Of a stretch of 16,580 nucleotides of DNA, positions 1 to 7,465 are shown piece after piece. The position numbers and the translations under genes were made by a program. The stretch is taken from positions 1-16,580 of the forward strand of contig CANBUA010000084.1 in the NCBI GenBank assembly GCA_947372535.1, in the 5' to 3' direction. The DNA comes from Burkholderiales bacterium. GTDB taxonomy: Bacteria; Pseudomonadota; Gammaproteobacteria; Burkholderiales; Burkholderiaceae. Every line of letters starts with the position of its first letter. The first letter of the stretch is position 1. Under the pieces are notes generated by a model. The model searched no databases and was not told the DNA's origin. It worked only from the letters and a program-made list of their open reading frames with translations.

Positions 1-711
1 TTTGGCCACCTGCCCGTGATCCTGGGCGACGATGGCTTGAAGCTGTCCAAGCGCCGTGGCGCCGTGGCCGTGTCGAACTATGAAGAGTTGGGTTATTTGC
101 CTGAGGCCATGCTGAACTACCTGGCGCGCCTGGGCTGGAGCCATGGCGACGAGGAGCTCTTCAGCATCGAGCAGATGGTGAGCTGGTTCGATGGCTCACA
201 CCTGTCCAAAAGCCCTGCGCAATGGGACGCGGCCAAGCTGGCCTGGGTCAATGCGCATTACGTCAAGCAAGCAGATGATGCCCGCTTGGCGGCCCTGGTG
301 GCCGGCCACTGGCGCGTCAAAGGCCTGAACGCCCCTGAGGACGTGGCCTCGCTGGCACCCCATTGCGCGCTGTTCAAGGACCGCTGCGCCACCACGGTGG
401 AGCTGGCCGATTGGCTGGCCATGTACGCCACCGATGTGCAGGCGCCGGCAGAAGAACTCGCCGCGCAATTGACCGACATCACCCGCCCCGCCGTGGCCTC
501 GCTGGCCACGCGCCTGGAGACGGCTGCCTGGGACAAAACTGCCATCAACCAGGCCATCAAGGACACCATGGCCGAGTTCAAGCTGAAGATGCCCCAGGTG
601 GCCATTCCCGTGCGTTTGCTGGTGTGCGGCAGGGCGCAAACGCCCTCGGTGGACGCGGTGTTGGCCCTCTTTGATCGCGATGTTGTGTTGAAGCGATTGA
701 AGGCTGTGTGA
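1..711 (+). CDS. gltX: Glutamyl-tRNA synthetase, C-terminal part (5' truncated by window)
   Basis: The reading frame is open from base 1 and ends at the TGA at 709-711, leaving 236 residues of a class I aminoacyl-tRNA synthetase. GltX charges tRNA-Glu with glutamate in the cytoplasm. The KMSKS-type loop is visible near the start as KLSKRRG, followed by the YLPEAMLNYLARLGWSHGDE stretch typical of GltX. The rest is the helical anticodon-binding domain, ending in a region like other GltX C-termini (PVRLLVCGRAQTPSV). The HIGH motif and catalytic Rossmann half lie upstream of the window. The gene lies about 100 bases before a tRNA cluster that includes two copies of its own substrate, tRNA-Glu. 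A GlnRS or a tRNA-Glu(Q)-type GluRS paralogue cannot be formally excluded without the N-terminus, but the visible part fits ordinary GltX. Confidence 0.95.
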   Translation, partial: FGHLPVILGDDGLKLSKRRGAVAVSNYEELGYLPEAMLNYLARLGWSHGDEELFSIEQMVSWFDGSHLSKSPAQWDAAKLAWVNAHYVKQADDARLAALVAGHWRVKGLNAPEDVASLAPHCALFKDRCATTVELADWLAMYATDVQAPAEELAAQLTDITRPAVASLATRLETAAWDKTAINQAIKDTMAEFKLKMPQVAIPVRLLVCGRAQTPSVDAVLALFDRDVVLKRLKAV

Positions 712-737
712 AAAAGCGCTGAAAACCGATGTATACT
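709..737 (+). promoter_or_regulatory. Possible promoter of the tRNA cluster
   Basis: A good -10-like hexamer, TATACT, lies at 732-737, about 75 bases before the first tRNA. The hexamer 17 bases upstream (TGAAAA at 709-714, overlapping the gltX stop) is a poor -35. A perfect TTGACA at 766-771 has no convincing -10 at 16-18 bases. The tRNAs may also be served by read-through from gltX. Confidence 0.3.
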
Positions 738-813
738 CTTGGTCTCGCTTGATACGACGCTTTGTTTGACAACGAAGTAGCCGGGCAGCCTGATCTGGGA
801 AGCAATTCCTGAC

Positions 814-889
<76 letters not shown>

Positions 890-966
890 CCAACCTTCGG
901 GTTGAGGGCGGAGACGGTTGCAAACCGTTGCCAGGGCAGGGCGTCGATCGGGTTGAAGAAGGATTT

Positions 967-1042
967 GTCCCCTTCGTCTAGAGGCCTAGGACACCACCCT
1001 TTCACGGTGGCTACAGGGGTTCGAATCCCCTAGGGGACGCCA
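967..1042 (+). tRNA. tRNA-Glu (anticodon TTC), copy 1
   Basis: This is a 76-base cloverleaf with encoded CCA. Acceptor GTCCCCT pairs with AGGGGAC, discriminator base G. The anticodon stem CCACC/GGTGG encloses CTTTCAC, giving anticodon TTC. The T arm is AGGGG-TTCGAAT-CCCCT. It is the substrate of the GltX encoded just upstream. Confidence 0.97.
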
Positions 1043-1117
1043 AGTTTGACGGCGCTTGGGTTGTTGCTTGTGTTATGACAAGAAACAGCTGGAGTCGTTG
1101 AGAAGTTAGACCACTGC

Positions 1118-1194
1118 GGAGTGGTAGTTCAGTTGGTTAGAATACCGGCCTGTCACGCCGGGGGTCGCGGGTTCGAGTCCCGTCCACTCCGCCA
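1118..1194 (+). tRNA. tRNA-Asp (anticodon GTC), copy 1
   Basis: This is a 77-base cloverleaf with encoded CCA. Acceptor GGAGTGG pairs with CCACTCC, and stem CCGGC/GCCGG encloses CTGTCAC, giving anticodon GTC. The body closely resembles E. coli tRNA-Asp. The five bases CCACT at 1111-1115 are complementary to the tRNA's own AGTGG at 1120-1124, so the leader could form a competing hairpin. Confidence 0.97.
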
Positions 1195-1311
1195 AGCTCT
1201 TTGAATGAGCCCTGCTGGTGACAAAGCAAGGCTCGATGTGAATGGAACAAGTCTCGGTGCCAGTTTGGCGCCCCGACGTGAGCCCCAGGTTTGACCACCT
1301 GGTGTGAACAT

Positions 1312-1387
<76 letters not shown>

Positions 1388-1473
1388 GCTTTCAAGGCAC
1401 GTGCCTTGTCAGTCAGGGTGGCGTCGAACCGGTGGCGAGAGGTGTTCTTTTCATGGTTGATCAGTAGGAATTT

Positions 1474-1549
1474 GTCCCCTTCGTCTAGAGGCCTAGGACA
1501 CCACCCTTTCACGGTGGCTACAGGGGTTCGAATCCCCTAGGGGACGCCA
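1474..1549 (+). tRNA. tRNA-Glu (anticodon TTC), copy 2
   Basis: It is identical to copy 1 at 967-1042, with encoded CCA and anticodon TTC. A few bases of leader before the mature 5' end (ATTTGTCCCC versus AATTTGTCCCC) are also shared. Confidence 0.97.
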
Positions 1550-1574
1550 GGTTTTTGTTGAGTTAAACCACTGC

Positions 1575-1651
1575 GGAGTGGTAGTTCAGTTGGTTAGAAT
1601 ACCGGCCTGTCACGCCGGGGGTCGCGGGTTCGAGCCCCGTCCACTCCGCCA
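1575..1651 (+). tRNA. tRNA-Asp (anticodon GTC), copy 2
   Basis: It matches copy 1 at 1118-1194 except for one base in the T loop (TTCGAGC instead of TTCGAGT), which breaks no stem pair. CCA is encoded. The leader complement CCACT at 1568-1572 is kept here too. A strong hairpin terminator follows within a few bases. Confidence 0.97.
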
Positions 1652-1657
1652 AGATGC

Positions 1658-1693
1658 AATGCCCTGATGCGAAAGCGTCAGGGCATTTTGCTT
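1658..1693 (+). terminator. Rho-independent terminator of the tRNA cluster
   Basis: AATGCCCTGA at 1658-1667 pairs perfectly with TCAGGGCATT at 1678-1687. The stem is extended by TGC/GCG (one wobble) and closed by a GAAA tetraloop at 1671-1674. The 3' arm runs into TTTTGCTTT. It starts 6 bases after the last tRNA, so it ends that transcript. The stem could also work in the opposite direction for the MaoC-remnant operon. Confidence 0.85.
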
Positions 1694-1755
1694 TGCTGCG
1701 GCCTTTCCGCAAGAGAACGGTGATGGCTGGGAATGGTCTTGGCGCTTGACGCCTG

Positions 1756-1968
1756 TCAACTGGCGGTGGGCATGGGCGGCTCGCTCGGCGTTCGCCGGCC
1801 GAACATGGCCCAGCGCTCGATCTTCATGACGACCTCGTCGTGCTGGTTCAAAGCATCCCCGCGCGTGTGCATCAACCCGACGTGGGGCTTGCTTTTCATG
1901 GGCAAATCTTCCCAGTAAAGCTTGGGGCTGGCAGGTGTCGGCGCTTCTGGGGTTTGATCTTGGTGCAT
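1756..1968 (-). pseudogene. MaoC-like acyl dehydratase remnant with internal deletion
   Basis: The frame gives 70 residues. Residues about 15-23 (PKLYWEDLP) match the N-terminus usual in Burkholderiales MaoC-family dehydratases. Residues about 24-60 (MKSKPHVGLMHTRGDALNQ, then EVVMKIERWAMFGRR) match their C-terminal strand region. The roughly 90-100 residues normally between them, including the hot-dog helix and the catalytic Asp/His loop (FDPQPFH-like), are missing. The frame stays open across the junction, so a short protein could still be made, but it cannot be an enoyl-CoA hydratase. It begins 13 bases after the stop of the EamA transporter gene, so it is probably the last cistron of that operon. 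The family identification rests on recalled conserved sequence, not an alignment. Confidence 0.7.
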
Positions 1969-1981
1969 GGCGAAAAATCTT

Positions 1982-2920
1982 TCAGCGTCGTGGCTCGGTG
2001 GTGGTGGCCAATCGACCCAGCCATGGCAGCGAATTGGTCGACAACATGGTCCCCAGCACGATGATGCCCGTGCACATCAACATGGAGACTGTGACCGGCT
2101 CGTTCAACCAAAGCGCACCCCAGAGCATGCCGAAGGGTGGGATCAGGAAAGTCACCGTCATGGCACGCGAGGCGCCGACGCGGTCGATCAGCCGATAGAA
2201 CAGCACGTAGGCCACCCCGGTGCAGGCCACGGCCAAGCCAGCCAGTGCTGCCCAGACCTGCCAGCTCACCGCTTGCCAGCGCATGGCGGCGCCATCGGCC
2301 GGGGCATGAAGCGGTTGCGGTCCCAGCCACAGCGCGGGCCCCACCACCATCACCGAGGCCATGCCCAGCATGCCGGTACTCACGGCCAACGAGGGCAGGC
2401 CGGAGAGGTACTTCTTGCTGTGGTGCACGGCAATGGCGTACATCAGGGTGGAGCCCAAAGCCAGCACCACGGCTTGCGCATGCAGGGCCCCGCCCAGGCC
2501 CTGGCGCTGGTCGGCCAGCCAGGCCACACCGGCCAGGCCCAGCAGCAGGCCGGCCAGTCGCTGAGGGCCGAGTTTCTCGCCACCCCAGCACCAGCCCACC
2601 AGCGCGCCCCACATCGGCGTCGTCGCGTTCAGCACGGACAAGGGGCCGGCCGGCAGCAATTGTGAGGCGCGGCTCAGGCCCATGAAGGGCAGCACGCAAG
2701 ACAGCACAGCGGCCACGACCAGCGTGGCGCCCTGGCCGCGCAAGGCGCGCAGTTGCCCCCGCCAGATGACCAGCGGCAGCAGCACCAGGGTGGCCCCCAG
2801 CGTGCGGATGGCGGCCACGGCCACCGGCCCCACGATGGGCGAGGCGATGCGCAAAAACAAGAAGGAAGCCCCCCAGATGGCCGCCAGCAGGAGCATCACC
2901 GCCAGATCGATCCGCTTCAT
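1982..2920 (-). CDS. EamA/DMT-family inner-membrane transporter
   Basis: The product has 312 residues, the usual size for a ten-helix drug/metabolite transporter made of two EamA repeats (about 5-140 and 150-290). The N-terminus MKRIDLAVMLLLAAIWGASFLFLRIA has the WGASFLF signature of the first helix. Further hydrophobic segments follow at regular spacing, including LVVAAVLSCVLPFMGLSRAS and the second-repeat motif VAYVLFYRLIDRVGASRA. It probably exports a small metabolite or amino acid across the inner membrane; the substrate cannot be read from sequence. Its ATG overlaps the ogt stop in an ATGA arrangement, so it is translationally coupled to ogt. The MaoC remnant follows in the same direction. 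Confidence 0.92.
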   Translation of the reverse strand: MKRIDLAVMLLLAAIWGASFLFLRIASPIVGPVAVAAIRTLGATLVLLPLVIWRGQLRALRGQGATLVVAAVLSCVLPFMGLSRASQLLPAGPLSVLNATTPMWGALVGWCWGGEKLGPQRLAGLLLGLAGVAWLADQRQGLGGALHAQAVVLALGSTLMYAIAVHHSKKYLSGLPSLAVSTGMLGMASVMVVGPALWLGPQPLHAPADGAAMRWQAVSWQVWAALAGLAVACTGVAYVLFYRLIDRVGASRAMTVTFLIPPFGMLWGALWLNEPVTVSMLMCTGIIVLGTMLSTNSLPWLGRLATTTEPRR

Positions 2921-3432
2921 GCCGGCAGCACTTGCTGACCTTCGATGCGAAAGCCTTCATGCTGGAGCAGCGAGATCTTGCGTTGCAAGCCGCCGGAGTA
3001 GCCGGTGATGTGGCCTTGCTGACCCATCACGCGGTGGCAGGGCACGATGATGGACAGCGGGTTGCGCCCCACGGCCATGCCCACGGCGCGGAAGGCCTGC
3101 GGTTTGCCCAGCAGGCGGGCGATGTCGCCATAGCTGCGCTGCTGGCCGTGTCCGATGGCCAACAGCAGCTCCCACACGGAGCGCTGAAAAGGCGTGCCCA
3201 GCATGTCCAACGCCAGCTCGAACCCATGGCGCGGCGTCGTCCAGTAACGCTGCAATTGCTCGCCCGCTTGAAGCAGCAGCACGTCCTTGGGTAGATAGGG
3301 CACATCCTGCAAGGGCTCGGGCGTGTCGCGCTGACCTTCCAGGAACCACGCCCCCGCCAGACCCTTGGCCGTGCGCGCCAGCAACATGTCCCCCAGGGGC
3401 GTGTGCACGGTGGATTGGGCGGTGTACGTCAT
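2917..3432 (-). CDS. ogt: Methylated-DNA--protein-cysteine S-methyltransferase (O6-alkylguanine repair)
   Basis: This 171-residue protein transfers the alkyl group from O6-alkylguanine (or O4-alkylthymine) in DNA to its own cysteine, a one-use repair reaction. The active-site motif PCHRV is at 131-135, making Cys132 the acceptor. Before it lie the winged-helix segment GTPFQRSVWELLLAIGHGQ and RSYGDIARLLGKPQAFRAVGMAVGRNP, and after it GYSGGLQRK, all in family order. The length fits the short Ogt type without an Ada regulatory domain. GGAG lies 5 bases before the ATG. It is the first gene of an operon with the EamA transporter (ATGA overlap) and is divergent from the phosphomannomutase gene. No Ada box can be pointed to in the shared upstream region. 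Confidence 0.95.
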   Translation of the reverse strand: MTYTAQSTVHTPLGDMLLARTAKGLAGAWFLEGQRDTPEPLQDVPYLPKDVLLLQAGEQLQRYWTTPRHGFELALDMLGTPFQRSVWELLLAIGHGQQRSYGDIARLLGKPQAFRAVGMAVGRNPLSIIVPCHRVMGQQGHITGYSGGLQRKISLLQHEGFRIEGQQVLPA

Positions 3433-3510
3433 GCAGGCTCCGGGGCCGCGCGGCGGCTGTGGGAAGATCGGTCTGACATCCTAGCGCCTCATGAAGGCCA
3501 GCCATTCCCA

Positions 3511-3539
3511 AGGGTTAGGGGTTGCCACGGCTAAACCCT
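3511..3539. promoter_or_regulatory. Imperfect inverted repeat between ogt and the phosphomannomutase gene
   Basis: AGGGTTAG at 3511-3518 faces CTAAACCCT at 3531-3539: complementary apart from one unpaired base, with a 12-base spacer. It lies in the 146-base divergent intergenic region, 40 bases before the phosphomannomutase ATG. That placement suits an operator, but no known motif is recognised. Confidence 0.3.
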
Positions 3540-3578
3540 AGAATGGCTTCAACTCTCTCCAGCATTCAAAGGATCACC

Positions 3579-4970
3579 ATGCAAGTCACCGCTTCCATTT
3601 TCAAGGCCTATGACATCCGCGGCATCGTGGACGAGACCTTGAACGAGGCAGTCGCCGAACACCTGGGCCGCGCCTTCGGCACCGAGGCCCTCAAGCTGGG
3701 CGAGACGACCGTGGCCGTCGGCCGCGATGGCCGTCTGTCGGGCCCTTCGCTGGCCGGCGCCTTGACGCGCGGCCTGCGCTCGACCGGCATCAACGTCATC
3801 GACCTGGGCGCCGTAACCACGCCCATGCTGTACTACGTGGCCGCCACGCGCGGCGACCAGGGCTGCCACAGCGGCATCCAGGTCACGGGCAGTCACAACC
3901 CCAAGAACTACAACGGCTTCAAGATGGTGTTGGCCGGCCGTGCCATCTATGGCGATGACATCCAGGGCCTGCGCCAACGCATTGAGGCCGAGGACTACAC
4001 GACAGGCGAGGGTGCCTTGAGCCAGCTCGACATCCTGGCGGAGTACACCCAGCGCATCATCGGCGATTGCAAGCTGGCCCGCCCGCTCAAGATCGTGGTC
4101 GATTCGGGCAACGGCATCCCCGGTGCTTCTGCGCCCGGCATCCTGCGCGCGCTGGGCTGCGAGGTGACCGAGCTGTACTCCGAGGTCGATGGGGACTTCC
4201 CCAACCACCACCCCGATCCGTCCAAGCCCGAGAACCTGGTCGACCTGATCAAGGCTGTCAAGGATCAAGGCGCCGACCTGGGCCTGGCCTTCGATGGCGA
4301 CGGCGATCGCCTGGGCTTGGTCACCAAGGACGGCAACAACATCTTCCCGGATCGCCAGATCATGCTGTTCGCCCGCGACGTGCTGTCCCGCGTGCCTGGC
4401 GCCCAGATCATCTTCGACGTCAAGTGCAGCCAGCGCCTGAGCCAGGCCATCCGCGAAGCCGGCGGCGTGCCCGTGATGTACAAGACCGGGCACTCGCTGG
4501 TCAAAGCCAAGCTCAAGGAAACCGGCGCCCCCCTGGCTGGCGAGATGAGCGGCCACATCTTCTTCTCGGAGCGTTGGTACGGTTTCGACGATGCGACCTA
4601 CACGGCCGGCCGCCTGCTGGAGATCCTCAGCAAGGTGCCCGATCCCAGCGCCGTGCTCGATGCCCTGCCCACCAGCTTCAGCACACCGGAGTTGAACGTG
4701 CCTTGCGCCGAGGGCGAGCACCACGACGTGGTCGCCAAACTCAAGGACACGGCCAAGTTTCCCGATGCGCTGGAGGTCCACACCATCGACGGCCTGCGGG
4801 CCGACTTCGCCGATGGCTTCGGCCTGGTGCGGGCATCCAACACCACGCCTGTGCTGGTGCTGCGCTTTGAAGGCCAGACGCAAGCGGCACTGGACCGCAT
4901 CCAGACGCAGTTCATGGCGGCCATCCACGCGGTCAAGCCCGATGCGCATGTGGGTGCCAGCGCGCACTGA
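3579..4970 (+). CDS. algC: Phosphomannomutase/phosphoglucomutase
   Basis: The product is 463 residues from the ATG at 3579, preceded by AAAGGA and a 5-base spacer. A TTG at 3522 would add 19 residues with no ribosome site and no family match. The enzyme interconverts mannose-6-P/mannose-1-P and glucose-6-P/glucose-1-P, feeding nucleotide-sugar synthesis for LPS, capsule or exopolysaccharide. All four family motifs are present: phosphoserine loop TGSHNPKN (Ser105), metal loop DGDGDR (Asp239, 241, 243), sugar-binding GEMSGH (321-326) and phosphate-binding RASNTTP (418-424). Size and motifs match AlgC/ManB-type alpha-D-phosphohexomutases. A phosphoglucosamine mutase (GlmM) is less likely, given the AlgC-like N-terminus FKAYDIRG. 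The IclR-type regulator begins 22 bases downstream. Confidence 0.95.
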   Translation: MQVTASIFKAYDIRGIVDETLNEAVAEHLGRAFGTEALKLGETTVAVGRDGRLSGPSLAGALTRGLRSTGINVIDLGAVTTPMLYYVAATRGDQGCHSGIQVTGSHNPKNYNGFKMVLAGRAIYGDDIQGLRQRIEAEDYTTGEGALSQLDILAEYTQRIIGDCKLARPLKIVVDSGNGIPGASAPGILRALGCEVTELYSEVDGDFPNHHPDPSKPENLVDLIKAVKDQGADLGLAFDGDGDRLGLVTKDGNNIFPDRQIMLFARDVLSRVPGAQIIFDVKCSQRLSQAIREAGGVPVMYKTGHSLVKAKLKETGAPLAGEMSGHIFFSERWYGFDDATYTAGRLLEILSKVPDPSAVLDALPTSFSTPELNVPCAEGEHHDVVAKLKDTAKFPDALEVHTIDGLRADFADGFGLVRASNTTPVLVLRFEGQTQAALDRIQTQFMAAIHAVKPDAHVGASAH

Positions 4971-4992
4971 TTGATCGTTACGGGTTTGCTGG

Positions 4993-5781
4993 TTGGCCAA
5001 CGCCAAGGAAGACCGCCATTTCGTCACCGCGCTGGCCCGGGGGCTGGAGGTGCTCAGTTGCTTTCGCGCCCGCGACAAGTCGCTGAGCAACCAGGACCTG
5101 GCCACGCGCTGCGGCCTGCCCAAATCGACCATCTCGCGACTGACCTACACGCTGACCAAGCTGGGTTACCTGGAGATTGATGGCGAGAGCGGCCGCTACC
5201 GGCTGGGCAGCGCGACCTTGTCCTTGGGCAGCGCCATGCTCTCGCGCATGGAGGTGCGCCAGCGGGCGCGGCCGTTGATGCAGCGCCTGGCCGACGAGAC
5301 GCAGACCATGGTCTCCCTTGGCGCGCGTGACCGGCTCAACATGATCTATGTCGAGAACTGCCGCAGCGACGCGGCCTTGGCCCTGAGCCTGGATGTGGGT
5401 TCGCGCCTGCCTTTGGCCACGACCGCGATGGGGCGGGCCTACCTGGTGGCCTCGTCCGAGTCGGTGCGGCAGGACCTGCTGCAGCGCATCCGCGATGCCG
5501 ATGCGGGGCAATGGCCGCAGGTGGAGGCGGGTGTGGGTTTGGCGTTCGACGATGCGCGCACCTGGGGCGTGTGCTGCTCCTTCGGGCAATGGCAGAGCGA
5601 TGTCAATGCGATTGCGCTGGCCTTTGTGCCGCAGGGCAGCCGCACCATGTTTTCGCTCAACTGTGGTGGCCCAGCTTTTCAGCTGTCGCGCGAATACTTG
5701 TTGGAGCGAGTGCGGCCTCGTTTGATGGCCGTGGTGCAGGCTTTGCAGAAACCCGCGGTCTCGGGGCCTGTGGCCCTTTGA
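4993..5781 (+). CDS. IclR-family transcriptional regulator
   Basis: This 262-residue protein has an N-terminal winged helix-turn-helix (about 11-75; recognition region LSNQDLATRCGLPKSTISRL) and a C-terminal effector-binding domain (about 85-255) with typical segments DVGSRLPLATTAMGRAYLVAS and FGQWQSDVNAIALAFVP. IclR proteins usually bind a small aromatic or organic acid and control a nearby catabolic operon, but no such operon is in the window, so the target is unknown. The start is TTG at 4993: the frame is closed by a TGA at 4972-4974, and no ATG or GTG occurs before the conserved HFVTALARGLEVL segment. No strong ribosome site precedes it. The 22-base gap suggests translation from the phosphomannomutase transcript. 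Confidence 0.92.
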   Translation: MANAKEDRHFVTALARGLEVLSCFRARDKSLSNQDLATRCGLPKSTISRLTYTLTKLGYLEIDGESGRYRLGSATLSLGSAMLSRMEVRQRARPLMQRLADETQTMVSLGARDRLNMIYVENCRSDAALALSLDVGSRLPLATTAMGRAYLVASSESVRQDLLQRIRDADAGQWPQVEAGVGLAFDDARTWGVCCSFGQWQSDVNAIALAFVPQGSRTMFSLNCGGPAFQLSREYLLERVRPRLMAVVQALQKPAVSGPVAL

Positions 5782-5812
5782 CGCCGTTGAACCAGTTGAA
5801 ACAGAACAATCG

Positions 5813-7192
5813 ATGAAGCCTTTGCTGATCCACGCGCTCTATGCCACGCTCTTGCGCCTGGCCACGCCTTTTTACCTTTGGCGCGTTTGGTCGCGAGGGC
5901 GGGTCGAGCCCGAGTACCGCTGGCATTGGTGGGAGCGGCTGGGCTTTTATGGCCGGGCTCATCGGGCGGCGGTGCAGGCATCGCATGCAGGCAAGCCGCT
6001 GATCTGGGTGCATGCCGTGTCTTTGGGCGAGGCGCGGGCGGCGTCTGCCCTGATCCAGGCTTTGCGCGAGCAATGCCCTGGCATGCGCTTGTTGTTGACC
6101 CATGGCACGGCCACTGGGCGAGCCGCCGGCCGATCGTTGATCGATGCGGCGCGTGGCGATCTGCAAACCTGGCTGCCTTACGACACGCCGGGCGCCGTGC
6201 GCCGTTTCCTGGCCTTGCATCGGCCGGCGGTCGGGCTCTTGATGGAAACCGAGGTCTGGCCTGTCTTGCAGCGCGAGACAGCGCAAGCCGGCGTGCCCAT
6301 GGTGCTGGCCAATGCGCGCCTGAGCGACAAGAGCCTGCGGCAGGGGATGCGGCTGGTGAGCCTGATGCGGCCTGCGGTCCGATCGCTGCGCCTGGTGCTG
6401 GCGCAGACGCAAGATGATGCGCGGCGTCTGCAAACCATGATCGCGCCCGAGGAGTTGCCTGAATCGAGGCGGCCAGCCGTGCTGGTCTGCGGCAACGTCA
6501 AATTTGACATGACACCATCGCCAGACCTCTTGGCATTGGGGCAGCGGTGGCGTGAGGCTGGGTGGCCTGAGGCGTCCAAGCCGCGTCCCGTGGTGTTGGC
6601 GGCCAGCACGCGCGAAGGCGAAGAGCCTGGCTTGTTGGCCGCGTGGAGAGTGGCAGATGATGAATTCTTCGCGAAAGGCGAGAGCATTGGTGAGCGCCTG
6701 TGCATCGTGCCTCGCCATCCACAGCGCTTCGACGAGGTGGCGGCCTTGGTGATGGCCTCGGGGTTCAGTTTGTCGCGCCGTAGTCAGTGGCCACTGGGCA
6801 TGCCCGACGAGGCTGCTTTGCAAGCCGATGTCTGGCTGGGTGACTCCATGGGCGAGATGCCAGCTTATTTCGCGCTGGCGCAGGTGGCCTTGCTGGGCGG
6901 CAGCTTCGCACCGCTGGGCGGCCAGAACCTGATCGAGGCCGCTGCCTGCGGATGCCCCATCGTCACGGGTCCTTCGACTTTCAATTTCGCGGAAGCCGCC
7001 CAGTTGAGCCGTGAGGCGGGTGCGTCCAGGGCGGTGTCCGATTGGACACAAGGCGTGGCGGCGGCGCGGTCATGGCTGGCCGATCCAGGCTTGTCGGAGG
7101 ATGTGCGGCGGTGCCTGATGTTTGCTCAGGCGCACCGTGGTGCGGCCAGCCAATCGGCCACCGCGATCGGGCGGCTCATGGCGAGCCATTGA
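5813..7192 (+). CDS. waaA: 3-deoxy-D-manno-octulosonic acid (Kdo) transferase
   Basis: The product is 459 residues; the family is usually about 420-430, so this is slightly long. WaaA (KdtA, glycosyltransferase family 30) adds Kdo from CMP-Kdo to lipid IVA at the cytoplasmic face of the inner membrane. The N-terminal hydrophobic anchor (about 5-25) is followed by WVHAVSLGEARAA with the conserved Glu73, then LLLTHGTATGR, METEVWP (144-150) and ANARLSDKS. The C-terminal half has GNVKFDM, DSMGEMPAYFALAQVALLGGSF and GGQNLIEAAACGCPIVTGPSTFNF, the nucleotide-sugar-binding region. It begins 31 bases after the IclR stop and may share a transcript with the two genes upstream. The bases before the ATG show only a weak purine run. 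Confidence 0.95.
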   Translation: MKPLLIHALYATLLRLATPFYLWRVWSRGRVEPEYRWHWWERLGFYGRAHRAAVQASHAGKPLIWVHAVSLGEARAASALIQALREQCPGMRLLLTHGTATGRAAGRSLIDAARGDLQTWLPYDTPGAVRRFLALHRPAVGLLMETEVWPVLQRETAQAGVPMVLANARLSDKSLRQGMRLVSLMRPAVRSLRLVLAQTQDDARRLQTMIAPEELPESRRPAVLVCGNVKFDMTPSPDLLALGQRWREAGWPEASKPRPVVLAASTREGEEPGLLAAWRVADDEFFAKGESIGERLCIVPRHPQRFDEVAALVMASGFSLSRRSQWPLGMPDEAALQADVWLGDSMGEMPAYFALAQVALLGGSFAPLGGQNLIEAAACGCPIVTGPSTFNFAEAAQLSREAGASRAVSDWTQGVAAARSWLADPGLSEDVRRCLMFAQAHRGAASQSATAIGRLMASH

Positions 7193-7234
7193 TTGCGCGT
7201 TTTGACCAGTGGCATCGTCGGTGAATTGATCAAC

Positions 7235-7426
7235 TCAGATCAGGAACTTGAACACCTTGACTGCGCCCGTGACCGTGCCCTTGACCACGGGCACCAGCAC
7301 GATCTTGCCCGCCGTGGCCAGGCCGTTGCCGATGGCAGCGCCTGCGTGGACGGCGGTGCTCAGGGTGCCGGTGATCAGGCCAGCGCCAGCAACGGTTTTC
7401 AATTCTTGTGTATTCAGTGTACGCAT
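7235..7426 (-). CDS. Microcin/bacteriocin-like precursor peptide 1 with double-glycine-type leader
   Basis: The peptide is 63 residues from the ATG at 7424-7426. The frame extends upstream to 7486, but the conserved start MRTLNTQE fixes this ATG. Residues 1-15 fit the class II bacteriocin leader: L4 (-12), E8 (-8), L9 (-7), V12 (-4), G14 A15 (-2, -1). Cleavage after A15 would release a 48-residue core. It has no cysteine, is rich in Gly and Ala with GxxxG spacings (16-20, 29-33, 50-54), and has a cationic hydrophobic end (K49, K57, K60, then FLI). Such leaders are normally removed by a peptidase-containing ABC exporter; none is in the window. A paralogue lies 404 bases away. Killing or signalling activity is inference. 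It could instead be a peptide pheromone or a relic. Confidence 0.8.
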   Translation of the reverse strand: MRTLNTQELKTVAGAGLITGTLSTAVHAGAAIGNGLATAGKIVLVPVVKGTVTGAVKVFKFLI

Positions 7427-7430
7427 GGTG

Positions 7431-7446
7431 ATTATCTTCAGATAAT
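7431..7446. promoter_or_regulatory. Perfect palindrome just upstream of peptide gene 1
   Basis: ATTATCT and AGATAAT are exact reverse complements separated by two bases, ending 4 bases before the peptide 1 start codon. The only purine run near a ribosome-site position (GAAG on the minus strand) lies inside it. A hairpin or bound protein here would therefore affect translation. Peptide gene 2 lacks it. Confidence 0.4.
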
Positions 7447-7465
7447 TAGGGGAGGCTGGGGGCAC

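Noticed and set aside
3522..3544. TTGCCA and TAGAAT as a promoter for the phosphomannomutase gene
   Set aside because: The spacing is only 11 bases, too short for a sigma-70 promoter.
3549..5132. 527-codon open frame on the minus strand
   Set aside because: It lies antisense to the clearly identified phosphomannomutase gene. The translation is low-complexity (His/Gln/Gly/Val/Asp rich) without motifs, as expected from GC-rich codon bias.
5657..7051. 464-codon open frame on the minus strand
   Set aside because: It is the shadow of waaA, which has all family motifs on the plus strand.
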